Positions 45,142 through 57,477 of a stretch of 64,000 nucleotides of DNA are shown piece after piece; position 1 is the first letter of the stretch, and every line of letters starts with the position of its first letter. This DNA comes from Polytrichum commune (taxonomy: Eukaryota > Streptophyta > Polytrichopsida > Polytrichales > Polytrichaceae), in assembly GCA_950295325.1 (NCBI GenBank), contig OX485803.1, positions 11,656,001 to 11,720,000 of the forward strand, read 5' to 3'. A model generated the notes under the pieces. That model searched no databases and was not told where the DNA came from. It was given only the letters and a program-made list of their open reading frames with translations. The translations under genes were made by a program, and so were the position numbers.

Positions 45142-47244
45142 ATGGCTAACTCTATGGTCATCCAATCGCCCTATGTGGGAACTTTCAACCACCGCCATTT
45201 GCAATGGGCAAAATCTATTCGCGGAATGCGACCTTGTAGGATAGCTCGCATTCTATTAGATCGTTTAGATGATTTCCAAAAATGAGAAAAAATTGGTGAA
45301 GGAGGCATGGAAATTTTTTGGACAATTCACAAGATTCGGAAGGTTCCTCCACACCTCCAAAAGCAAGTTCGATCCACAACAAGTCTTGGACACATCACGT
45401 AAGATACCTAACTTGGATATGTATTTGGATATGGTATAGTCAGATATATGTATTTTTTTATAATATTGCTATATATTAACATTTATATATGTTATTTCAG
45501 ATATCATTGTTCATATGGCCCTGAAGACTATAGAAACAAGAAGGAGTTGAGACAAAATCATAAACGAGGATGTCTTGCACGATATTCTATCAAAATTTTG
45601 GCTAAACCCGCGGATACGGTAGAGATAGCCTATTTCCATGAAGAACATATCCGAATTGATGGAACATCGACGCATGGCGTGTACGATCCGGATTCGTCGG
45701 CACGTCCTTCCGCTCTTGCTACACGATGGTCGGATTCATTGAAGACGTATATTGACAATAGGTTGAAGAGTGGCCTTAATGGTCGTCAAATTTATGATGA
45801 GCATCATCAAGTGTTTGCAGATCGATCACGGATGGGTTATTCAATACGTAAAGATGATACTCTTCTTTTGAAGATCCGAAACATTGAGCGTACATTTTTA
45901 CGATGTAAGTGGAAACGACACACTAACGAGGCAAAAACGTTGATTCGTGAATTACGGAAAATAAAGATGATGTGTTTATTTTGCAAGAGTCAAATTATAT
46001 AGATGGCAAAAATACGGCATTTGTGTTGGGTTTGCAATCACCCGAACAATTCAATGTCATAATAGAGTATGGTGACAAATCCGCTATATCTATGGATGCT
46101 ACATTTGAAACTAGCGCTTGCAATTATTTTCTCTATACACTTATGGTGTTCGATGCTTGTGGCAATGGGTTTCCCGGTGCATGAATTATAACAAATAAGC
46201 AAGATTCCGAGAGTCTCATTGTCTTTTTAAAGCCTTTGGCGGATAAATTACGAGCGGCGCATTCGGAATGGTGTCCTAATGTTTTCATTGTTGATAATGA
46301 TGAAGCTGAACACAACGCTTTGAGGTGGGTGTATCATATTCTTTTACTTTCATATCAATATACTCTATCCCAATTTACTAATTTATTTTTTTACAACTTA
46401 CATAATCAAAATCAAATTCAATTTTATTTTTGTCTGAAAATATAGTCTATCCGAATATGTTATCCAAGCATTTTTTTTACATATAGTCTATCCTCATTTT
46501 GTTATCCTTATATGTTTATTCATTTATTTTGCGTGTAGACGCGTATTTGGAGAGGACGTTCCCATATATTTGTGTCAATGGCATATTTTGGAGTGTTGGA
46601 AAACAAATGCTTTGGCGAAAATGAGATTGGACGAGGAATCTCGGGATTGGATTTATTACGGCTTGCGGAACGTGATGTATATAGACATTATATGGAAAGA
46701 AACCAAAAATGATTTCATTGAGCGAGCAAAGGCAAATGCAAATTTTGTATTTGATACGGCAAAAGACTGTCGGAGAGCTCGGATTGTATCAACGATAGAT
46801 GTTCGCGGAACACAACAAATAACTTACTAATTGGAAAGAGACCTCTTCAAGGCGGAGAGAGGATTTTGTGACGAAGATGGATTGGATGAAGATATCATCA
46901 TTGATTCAACCGACACGAATCACGATACAACACCTAATCTAGATGATTTGGAAATTGGGGTGGAATCTTTACAAAAGAATGACGTGATTGAAGTGGATGA
47001 AGATGTTCTTCATGCAAGAGTTATAAAAGAGCACGCAAAGGATTATAAGAAATTTCAAAGATTGATTGAAGGGCACGGACTACGAATGGCCGAGCATGCT
47101 ACTTCCGAATTTCGTGTGTTGTTGAATCGAATGTCGGAGTTGTGTCTCGCGGATTTCCAAGGTACTCTTTATCCGGACACTCAATTCGCGAATATGGATA
47201 GGGGTATGGGTAATTCAATTCGTAGAAAAACAAGGGTGGTATGA
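45142..47244 (+). pseudogene. MULE-type transposase gene, three exons, broken
   Basis: Exon 1 runs 45142-45398 (GT at 45399), exon 2 runs 45501-46324 after ATTTCAG, and exon 3 starts at 46539 after GCGTGTAG. The reading frame is kept across both junctions (HIT|YHCSYG and NALR|RVFGEDVP). The transposase core shows SMDATFETSACNYFLYTLMV with the first Asp at 46095, then FDACGNGFPGA, the second acidic box FIVDNDEAEHNA, and LCQWHILECWK at about 46571-46600. This follows MULE (Mutator-like) DDE transposases, including the C-x-WH box. Breaks are TGA at 45283 and 46182, a 1-nt frameshift near 45965, and TAA at 46828. After that the frame continues to 47244 with an acidic linker and no obvious SWIM zinc finger. 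The gene faces the second gene at 48320-49658. The copy is dead as read. Confidence 0.82.
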
Positions 47245-47445
47245 AAGAATGTTTTCGAAAATACCTCGTTCATGTAACCCTTAGTGAAAATAATTAGTTT
47301 TATATTTATAATATTTATGATTATTATGACAATCGTATATATGATTTTGATGTTTATTACAATTGGTGAAGATATTTGGCATCATATATAATAAAATTTT
47401 ATATTGATTTTATTTTGTTAGTTTTCATATGTTCATCACTGTTTT

Positions 47446-48253
47446 TGTATACAATACCTTATCCCTCCTCTTATCTTTAAAATGTTAAATGATGATAATT
47501 ATGGATAGACTATCTTAGTTTTGTATATTAGAGATAATATGTAAAATAAAAGGATAAGGTATACTCAGGAAATGAATAGTTTCTGACTATATTCTATCTT
47601 ATAAACTTCAATTATATGATATTTGTGATCGATACCTTATCTATATACTTATCTTCAAAAAAAAATTATCATAAATATGGATAAGGTATCGTTATGTGAC
47701 ATTTTGAAGATAATATAAAAATCAATGATAAGATATATTCAAAAATTGAATAGTTACTGACTATATCCTATCTCACAAACTAAAACTATATGATATTTGT
47801 GATCGATACCTTATCCATATACTTATCTTCAAAAGTGCAAAATGATCATAATTATGGATAAGGTATCGTTATGTTACATTTTAAAGATAATATGAAAAAC
47901 AATGATAGAGTATTCTCAGAAATTGAATGGTTACTGACTATAACCTATCTTAGAAACCTCAACCATATGATATTTATAACATAACGATACCTCATCCATA
48001 TACTTATCTTCAAAAATGCAAAATGATCATAATTATGGATAAGGTATCGTTATGTTACATTTTAAAGATAATATGAAAAACAAGGATAGGGTATACTTAG
48101 AAATTGAATAGTTGCTGACTATACCCTATCTTAGAAACTTCAACCATACGATATTTGTTATCGATACCTTATCCATATGTTTATCTTCAGAAATGCAAAA
48201 TGATAATAATGATGGATAAGGTATTCTTATGTTATATTTTATAAATTATATGG
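47446..48253. repeat. ~178-bp tandem array with inverted GATAAGGTA motifs
   Basis: Between the convergent 3' ends of the two genes lie about 4.5 units starting near 47450, 47628, 47801, 47985 and 48161. Each unit carries TACCTTATCC and, about 45-50 bp later, its reverse complement GGATAAGGTA, followed by a GAAATTGAATAGTTACTGAC-like segment and CCCTATCTTA. Units 3 and 4 are the most alike. The motif pairs make each unit a potential cruciform or a dimer-binding site. Confidence 0.9.
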
Positions 48254-48319
48254 AAAACAATTTAAAAAAATTATTTATATTATAAAACAATACATATATG
48301 CTCGAAAATACCACAAATC

Positions 48320-49658
48320 CTAGTTTCCTGATGTTACTTCTTCTTCTTCTTCTTTGTCGTCCACCGAGTTAACTTCGTCACTATTTTCGGGACTTGGCGC
48401 TCTCCAGTCAATGTCATCGTCGCTTGCTCGGGATTGCGTTTCACGAGCCAATGCCGCGGCCCGTTCCGCTTTGAGGGCGCGAATGCTCGAAGAAGATGCG
48501 CAAAGATGGGCTCTTAATTTAACATAATGCTCAAGAAATGCCTCAAAATTTCCAAAAAACTCCATTTTTTATGGACATGCGCTACGGTGTTATATTCCGC
48601 GAGCTCACAAAAAGTGAGTTCACGAATGTTTGCGGATTCCTTCAATTCATATCGTTCCCGGGAAAACGCGGGTGCAAGCGTAGACATGTATGGCAATCTT
48701 GATCTCACAATCCGGTTCCGAATGGATTTGCTTCGCTTGAAGGCCGTCCATGTGGTAGGATAAAAAAGAGCATTACCCCACATGGCAAAGTAAAAATTAG
48801 TTTTGACTGACCGGATGAAAAACATGGCGAGGGGGGGCAATTCATCTGGCAACGGATTCTCAGCTGCATCTCGAAGCATATTCTCCCATTGTCGTTCGGC
48901 AGCGATGGCCCATCTAGATTTGGCCTTCGCGTCTTGACGTTTTACCCGGGCAACCGGATTGGATAAAGCCCGATGATTATTCATGCAATTCTCCTCCACC
49001 ATGGTTGAACGCGTCCTCGTGGGCCCCGACATTCGTGGTCTTCCTCCTTTACCACCTCCTTCAACATTAAGAAAACAATTATCATTAATTAAATGTTTTT
49101 TTAGTTTTTGTTTACTTACATAATTTCTTTTGCATTCCACCCAAAAACAATGAAACTTCTTCCGAACGCCTTCTCCTCGAATAGCCCAATGTACATCCAA
49201 TTGAGCAACCCCGTCGATAGGGAGCTCACTTTCCCGTAGATGCGGTAAACCTTTGGAAACTTCATCTTCATCCATTGGGATGTAATTTGTTTGTTCTTCA
49301 TCATCCATTGCATTATTCTCTTCCGTTGCCTCAAGAAGAGATGATGGTGAAGCCAATCCCAAATGGATGGGTGGAACATCTACAAAAATCAAATAAGATA
49401 AGGTATTGTTAGTTTTCAATTTCATGGATTATTACAAACAATTAACGGGATAGGGTATTGTAAAAGAAAAAATGCAAAAAAAACCATCTTTGCTACTCAA
49501 AGAGTAGCAAAGATGGTTAAAACATTACCTTGTGAATGGGTTACAATGGTACATTCCGAAAGGGCAATGTCCACTATTGTTGGGGGAAGCGGTTCAATGT
49601 TAAGAGCCATCCGAATTTCTGTGGTTAGTGGAGTGACAATAGTTGGAATATTTGCCAT
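48320..49658 (-). CDS. Unrecognised second gene of the MULE-like element (spliced)
   Basis: Exon 1 is 49529-49658 (MANIPTIVTPLTTEIRMALN ...) with donor GTAATG. The intron is 49380-49528 and exon 2 resumes DVPPIHLGLA at 49379. The frame runs to about 48566, where one base seems missing in a run of six A. It then continues as MEFFGNFEAFLEHYVKL to a stop at 48320, giving about 396 residues in total. Visible features are an acidic N-terminal region, a C-X4-C-X12-H-X5-C finger-like pattern (HCFWVECKRNYVSKQKLKKH), a GGKGGRPRM segment like an AT-hook, a basic central region, a coiled-coil-like Ala/Arg stretch (IRALKAERAAALARETQS) and an acidic tail. These suggest a nuclear DNA-binding protein. It converges on the transposase as mudrB does on mudrA in maize MuDR, but I see no similarity to a named family. 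A host gene lying next to the element is the main alternative. Confidence 0.62.
49482..49518. repeat. Perfect 17-bp hairpin with 3-nt loop in intron 1 of the second gene
   Basis: AACCATCTTTGCTACTC, AAA, then the exact reverse complement. It lies 10 bp inside the donor site (minus strand), so a transcript would form it next to the 5' splice site. Confidence 0.9.
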
Positions 49659-49744
49659 AATTCTGTACCAAAATCCCCAAAAAATCACATCGAGTCAATA
49701 AATGAATAAACTAACCGCTAGTGAGCCCAACATTTGTTGTTGCT

Positions 49745-49945
49745 TGTTGTAAACTGTATTTTATCAAATGACTTTTCATCCAAATTTCAGTCATCCATAA
49801 CACTATTTCATCACAAGTTATGAGAAGATATGATTTCATCCATCATCCATGATAACATTTGTTTACTTATTCATAAAGTGATATCATCCAAAATATTGCT
49901 ATAGTAACATAAATACCATGACACTAAATATCATACTTAGTTGAT
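49745..49945. mobile_element. Fragment of the palindrome-arm MITE family
   Basis: Follows the right half of the MITE at 29725-30080 in order (CATCCAAATTTCAGTCATCC, CATCCATCATCC) and ends with TGACACTAAATATCAT. The left half is missing. Confidence 0.75.
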
Positions 49946-49948
49946 ATT

Positions 49949-51000
<1,052 letters not shown>

Positions 51001-52833
51001 GATAGATAGCATGAGAAATTACTACATCCATTTAGCACTACAACAATTCCAAGGCCAAGGTCTAATACATTGAGCACCTAGTCTAAGCAAATGCACAACA
51101 TTATATATACAAGAAGAAAAATGATTTCATAGATCAAAATACAAGTTGCAAGATTTCAAAAAAGTTGAGTGCTAACATTTTCTCCCTACATTTCAACTTT
51201 GCAATTGCTAAGCTATGATACACTAAACAATACATTGCCAAAATGAATGCAAGGTGAGTGATGTGAGAGAGAATGTGAGAGTATGACAAAAGTGAGTGTA
51301 AGAGAAATAATGAAGAGGGGGGAGAAGAACCCGGGAGGTTGGGGGAAGAGCCGCTCACACAAAGATGAGAGGATGAGGGGGCAAGGAGCCTTAAATGGCT
51401 TAATAAAATGACATGCTAATCTCTTAAAAATAACCGCATGAGTAGTGATGGGTTGGCAACCCATGATGCACCCACTTGCTCTTAAAAATATCCCAACTAA
51501 TAGTGATGGGTTGCCAACCCATGATTCATCCACTTGCTCTACACTAGGCACTCAATTTTAGGTGCACAAAACTTTGTATTTATCAACACCCTTTTAATTA
51601 GGTTGAGATGGTTTTAGACACAAAAGTTTAGTCACCTTGAGACAAGGAGCTGACACCATAAGGGTCATTCTAAAGTGGTTGATCTCATTCAATAAGATGA
51701 ATGAGCTTCTACGGATGATTTTACTTGAGTGCCACGAATCCCCGGCCGCCGTATCACACATTTTACACCATACACTACACTGAATATTGTATACAGTGTC
51801 ATATGGGCTTTTATGTCCTGTAATGTAATGTTAGAGCAAGACTAGTGGTTCCCGGATCTGCATCTGCATCCAGAACAAAAAGTCGCTTCCGGCCTGGATG
51901 TGGATGCAGATGCAGGGCACCAGTTCCCTCGCTGCCTGCATTTAGGCTAAATTCATACATGATGCCATTATTTACTGAAATAGTACACTGATTTTTATTT
52001 AGTTCATGGTAAATAAGTTAGTTTCAAATCAAATCAATTAATTTCATGATTGATTATTTAGTTTATTTTTAACTATATTATTTAATTTTTCTAATTAATT
52101 ATTTATATTTATATTTACTGATTTACTAATATCATTTATTGCTTCCTTCCATAATTTGTGAGTTAATATCATAATTACATAGTAGATTTTACAATTAGAT
52201 AATCATAGATGTAAAAATTAAAAATATAAAAAGTTGATAAATTTTATAATTAGATGATTTGACAATAGCATTAATAAGATAATTCATGCTGAAGTTGATA
52301 AATGATAATCAATTGTCTCTCTACAAATAAATAAATGATCATATCCTTATATATAAATGCTCATAAAATCTTATATTTTTTACAAATAATATATACAATT
52401 GTTAAAAATGCGAACAACAAACTTAATTAACATTTGCTTATCATTTGTCATGAATGCGTGTTTGATATCATAGGGGAAGTGGGTTACATAGACAATGTTT
52501 TTTGAAAACCCCCACTTTACTAAGACCCAATGGCTATAATTATGCTCACTTACTAAGTGATTTTTTATGTAGATTTTAAATACGTATTTTCATCATTGAC
52601 TACGATAAAAAAAATTACGTGATTCTAAAAACAAATTAGTGCATTTTATTTGGGCCATTATGAATGTCGGCTATGATAGGCTGCCTCATTTACGTGTCTC
52701 TACTTTTCATTTGAATGTAAGAAATGCAAGCACTTTATAATCCGACATTAAATGATGATTAATACCTTTTAATATGAAACTAAATATAACATATTAATAA
52801 TGTACAAATTCTTAGCATACTAGTCTAATCACC
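51001..52833. other. No gene; short tandem duplication (51420-51540) and MITE fragment (51770-51835)
   Basis: A ~66-bp unit with ATGGGTTGSCAACCCATGAT (itself palindromic) is repeated at 51420-51540. At about 51770-51835 CACTACACTGAATATTG ... CAGTGTCATATGG matches an end of the palindrome-arm MITE. The rest is AT-rich. Confidence 0.5.
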
Positions 52834-53064
52834 CTAAAGAAGCCTAAAAGCCATAAATTCCCCCTCAAATTCCATCAATGTTCTATGAGGTCGTTCCTTA
52901 ATTAAAACTTTAGGTATGTTTTGGATTTCAATTTGTCCTTGGAGATACTCTTCAAAGATAAGATTTCGAACACGCATAGGCTCAAGAAGAGATGATATAT
53001 TATAATCTCTTTCATCCTCAATGATCATATTATGCATGATGCACAATATTGCAATTACTATCAC
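52834..53064 (-). pseudogene. PIF/Harbinger-type transposase, C-terminal fragment
   Basis: The frame contains IVIAILCIMHNMIIEDERDY, matching the conserved C-terminal LHNMIIEDER-type box of plant PIF/Harbinger-derived transposases and nucleases (Plant_tran family). It continues to PHRTLMEFEGEFMAFRLL. The catalytic DDE part is missing upstream and no terminal repeats were found, so this is an orphan fragment. Confidence 0.72.
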
Positions 53065-53594
53065 TTAATAAGTGAATTGTCATCCAAATTTTAATAAATC
53101 TTAAATTTTAAAAATTATTTATTTATCCATATACTATTTTGTAATTTTGTAATTTTATATAATATTTATATAATAATACTACAAACATAGTTATATAAAT
53201 ACATAGATAACTACAAATAATTATGTACATATTGATTAGGTTGTTAAATAATGAGACCATATGAATAATGAGTAATTAGATTATTAATAATTAGCAAATC
53301 ATATAATTTCATCATACTAGCAAAGTACAAAAAATTATTTACCTATCATTCACTAGGTAGGTTAACTTTTGACTTGACTCTGCAAAAAGCTACAATAAAT
53401 TACATGTCCTATAGGGTATTAGGCTTCTTGCATATCTCGACCATATACATGGAGTTTGCAAGTTCCTCTAAACAATCTCATCCAAGAATATATTATGTAG
53501 CATTGAATGGGCTACTTCCCTTCATTCACATCTGCATTGTGGATGTAAAAGTGCATTTGCAGGGTGAGTGGCTACTCTCTTAGGTCTACATTTA

Positions 53595-53680
53595 GTGTCA
53601 GTAGCATTATTGAACAAGACAAATAGAAAATTTTGATGACACTAAAAACAATACGGCAAGCACAGTGTAGTGGACCTAAG
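53595..53680. mobile_element. Small fragment of the palindrome-arm MITE family
   Basis: Shows TTGAACAAGACAAATAG ... TGACACTAAA ... AGTGTAGTGGA, in the order of one MITE end. Confidence 0.55.
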
Positions 53681-53789
53681 ATCCATGCATATGTTGAAGT
53701 GAAAGTAATTCAAAAATAATCTAACTTTGAATTTTTTGAAAATTAAGATCATGAATGTTTTAGAAACATATTGATTTTCAAAGCCAAGC

Positions 53790-54250
53790 CATTGATGTTG
53801 ACAAAAAAATCTCAAAAAAAATCTATAGATTTTAGAATGTGGTGCAAGTCAAGTAACTGTCAAAAAAATGTTAACATATGATAAAATTACATTGAATTGA
53901 TGATTTCGATAAACAAAATATTTTATGATGACCTCAATTGTATAATGATTCAAGTAATGTAAAGAAAAAAAATCAAATTTCAATTAGTTAAGGTCATGAA
54001 ATTTACATCCAAAACCAGATCTAGCTATTTGCTTTTGAGCATTACTTTTCATGATAAGTTTCTAAGATCTCATCTTGGTATTCTACATTTATGAACTTAA
54101 CACAATAATAGAGGTCAACATCAAAAAATGTTTAATTTAAACAACATTTTGCTACTAGGTTTAGGCATTTGACCACAAAAACTATGGTTTTCATATACCT
54201 GAGCATTTTCTTGGTCGACTTTGCCATGCTTGCACCCAATACTTAGTATA
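53790..54250 (-). repeat. Dispersed repeat R1, copy B
   Basis: Inverted match to 12790-13280. Shared words include CCATGCTTGCACCCA, GAGGTCATCATAAAA (reverse strand) and ATGATAAAATTACATTGAAT. Confidence 0.7.
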
Positions 54251-54640
54251 ACAAAAGAGGGTGCTAAATCAGGTTATAAAATTACTTTAGAGAGGAGTAA
54301 TTCTATTCTATGTCCCACACATACACTCTATATGAGCTTTATAAGTTGCAGGTCCGATGACTTTACAATATAAAATGTACATGGCTTTACATAGTTGAAC
54401 CTAAGTATCTATTTGGTCAAAGATTATGAGGTATTGATAGTTGATATTCTCTTAAAAACCTTGAAACCCACCTTTCTAAAGTTGCATATTTGAAGGGGCA
54501 TAAGGCTTTAGAGGGCATATTTCTAAATTGGTGATAATGAGAACCCATGGGAGCCTATATTGTTGCAATTCAAATCCCCTTTAGATTGATAGTGTGGGTT
54601 TAGAGGTGTACATTGTATTGATAATGTGTGAACATGCTTT

Positions 54641-54926
54641 CTTGGGGGGTTCACTCCCTCTTATATTTTGCATACACGTGCGTTCGGGACCTATTTATTG
54701 GGGGGCTATTTACCTTGCAAAAAAGATTTCAAGCTATGGTATTTTTCAAAATAAAGGTGTGATGGTATTTTACATGTGATGGTATTTTACATGTAATCCT
54801 TTTTCATTATTTTAAAACCCCCTATATTATATGTAAGTTTTTTACAAAATTTATCTACAATGAATATATTAGACCTTATTTTTTATCGCACGTTGTTCTA
54901 CAATTTTTGCCAGTGAACCCCCCGAG
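54641..54926. mobile_element. 286-bp MITE with 8-bp TSD, short form of the 19.5-kb element
   Basis: The ends CTTGGGGGGTTCACT and, reverse-complemented, CTCGGGGGGTTCACTGG are inverted repeats. The flanks are CATGCTTT on both sides (54633-54640 and 54927-54934), a perfect 8-bp duplication. Its two halves match 19560-19680 and 19990-20145, without the central ~300 bp of that element. Confidence 0.9.
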
Positions 54927-54934
54927 CATGCTTT

Positions 54935-55694
54935 CATTCCTATACTCCCAAAAGAACTTTAGAATGACAAATCCATTTGATTTAACAATATTTAATCCAC
55001 AACTAAGAAGACGAAGGAGAGGACTAGCATGTTGGAGCAAGAGCAGAACACATGTAGAATGGGAAGAGGCCGAAGTGGGAACCGGCCACGAAAATATATA
55101 CTCATCCATGGAATTACAAGGAAGACACGTGATAATAGGGGGTTGGAATTATGAAAATAGATACCCGGCCACATAAATACAAGAAAAAGACACGTGGTTA
55201 TAGGAGAGCTAACCCATGGAGATAAATTAGGCAATGGTTTTGATGAAAAATATCAAAAAAATATTATAAATATTAGTATCATCGATTGGAAGAACAACTT
55301 ATGAGGATAATATTGGTCATAGAAGAAGGAAAATATATGTGATTAGTATATAAATGAGTATACAAATGAGGATTTTTTGCCAAATCAATCAATTTTGAAG
55401 CCACCTCACTTATACGTTATAATTGATGACTACAGTACCAATTATAATTAATCAATTGTATTGGTAAAATTTTACTTGCCAAGTGATCATCTCTTTGGGG
55501 TCATGATATCATTTAGACTGCCGTGTTACATTCTAGCCCGCCTAATCTAGGCTTGGATGCTAGCAAAGCGGCGGCTACTTCCGCCAAGAAGAGCATTCTA
55601 GGTTTTAGCATTTAAAATCAAAACACCCTAATGTTAGGTGTGGTTGGGCCTTAGGTTGAGCCGATTGAGCTACCTGACCTATCTTTAGCTAGCT
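54935..55694. other. No supported gene
   Basis: Overlapping short open segments at 54876-55234 share no known domain. A direct repeat (GGAATTACAAGGAAGACACGTG / ...ATACAAGAAAAAGACACGTG) lies at 55110-55200. Confidence 0.45.
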
Positions 55695-55850
55695 AATAAC
55701 TAGCTAGGCTAGCCCATATTATTCAAGCCTCGATCTAGCTTTAGCTGGGCTAGCCCATATTTTTCAAGCCTCGATCCAACTATAACTGGGCTAGCCAAAT
55801 TTTTTCAAACCTCGATCTAGCTATAGCTAGGCTAGCCCATTTTTTTCAGG
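55695..55850. repeat. ~54-bp tandem repeat, about 3 copies
   Basis: The unit CTAGCTATAGCTAGGCTAGC ... TTTTTCAAGCCTCGAT is repeated. It is itself rich in CTAG/AGCT palindromes. Confidence 0.85.
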
Positions 55851-57477
55851 TACTGTTTTTAGCTATTGGGTTAACCGCTAGCCCAGAAAATCCGTGGGCT
55901 AGCGGTTGTACAAGGTCTGGAGTCTTCTGTCAAAGTACCTCATATACCTCTCCCTTAAGTAGTTATAATCACCAAGGACACAACCCTCAAACTGCACACA
56001 ACTGCTTTGGCAGTTTGTACGTAGATATCGTACTCTTAACATATATAAGCTAGTTACCAATCAGGTTATGTCAAGTCTCTCCATCAAATAGAATGTTCTT
56101 GTAACACCACATAGAAATGCATTCACTTCATACATTCTTTCATTATTACAAAAGTCAACAGAAACCAATTTCTCCTCACCATGTGATGGCAGAGAGAATT
56201 GTTCTAAAAAATGATTTCAGGCATCCTTACCTCCTCATACTTTTAGCACTAACTTAAAGGCCATGAATAATTTGAGGACCGCATGATTACCTGATGATTT
56301 TGCCTTGTAAGAATTCCCTGATTGTTGGAACAACTCATCAAGGATACACTATACACACATTACCTCTGTTAGGGAACGATAAAAATTGGAATGACTTTGC
56401 TCCAGTTGATAATATCTCATTCACCCAACGCAACCGCACAATCAAGTCAAATTGGGCATGGCATGAACATCTAGAACATCATGATCACGAAAATCATACA
56501 TGCCTGCAATCTCTTGGAATCCACAATGTAATATTTATTTGATGTTCACAGGGAGTTTTTGACGTTGGTCAATGATTAAAAAGAATAGTACATCTTCCAG
56601 ATCACTTAATATTTCAGGAAACAAAAGTTTAACTGAAGAGGCGTAAGTAACATGATGACAGAACATTTCATGCAGGGTTGAAATTTTGGTATTTGATAAG
56701 GTTAATTATGAAAACAGCTACTACAGTCTGCATACCACTCTCTGAAGTAAACCAGGATAGATTACATGTTCACATGTTCTAAATAAAATTGTAAGCACTT
56801 CAAACATTCTTCCACAGTACCTAGTGGCTAAAAAACGACAATGCATTCCAACCAATGACAAGACCTCAGGAAACCTCAGAGAAAAGCTTGAGCTCACTCA
56901 CAATGTGGCTGCTGCATACAGGAATGTTCAGTCAAACAGGCTTGTCCTAAAGTGCACGATTTAAATGATCTGGCTAACTTTGTTCCTGCTTAAACCAAAC
57001 CAGAATTTGACCCACAATAATATCATTGCACTGTCTACTAGGGTCTACTAAACCCCATTGATCCACAATCTGTAGTAACAAGCACTCTAGTTCTCAGCAT
57101 GAACATTCAGGTACAGTGTTGGATAATCTGTACAAGTGACTAGAGAACTCTGCAATGAACATTTGTGGGAGCAACAATGTTGATGAACATGGTGGAGCAG
57201 GTCTGCCCCACAATTCAGGGGCAATAACCAAAAATTCTATAAAAATCCTCTCCTGCAAAAATGTTGCACAATCATGTGCGTCAATATGCGAGTGGAAGAA
57301 TTCCTGCAAATTCTGTACTCTACCTGTTTGGTACTTGGTACCATAAACAGATCCAACCAAATCATAGCAGTACAAGTGCCTAATTTAGCAGAAAGGGTTT
57401 GAGGAGGATCCCAACCATGGAATTGATTTGAGTCTCCTGCAATGAAACTGATCAACCTCTCTTGAGCGTTTGCCATC
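55851..57477. other. No separate gene; includes 3' flank of the PRELI-like gene
   Basis: No domain-bearing frame was seen. The part next to 57477 is probably 3' UTR of the minus-strand gene, but its end could not be set. Confidence 0.4.

Noticed and set aside
47446-48253. CRISPR array
   Set aside because: The repeats are ~178 bp, contiguous and AT-rich, in a nuclear transposon context, with no spacers of constant size and no cas genes.
49080-49150. A second intron (GTAAGT ... TTGAAG) in the MULE partner gene
   Set aside because: Removing the ~61 nt would shift the frame and end the protein early, while the unspliced frame continues through a sensible finger and GRP segment.
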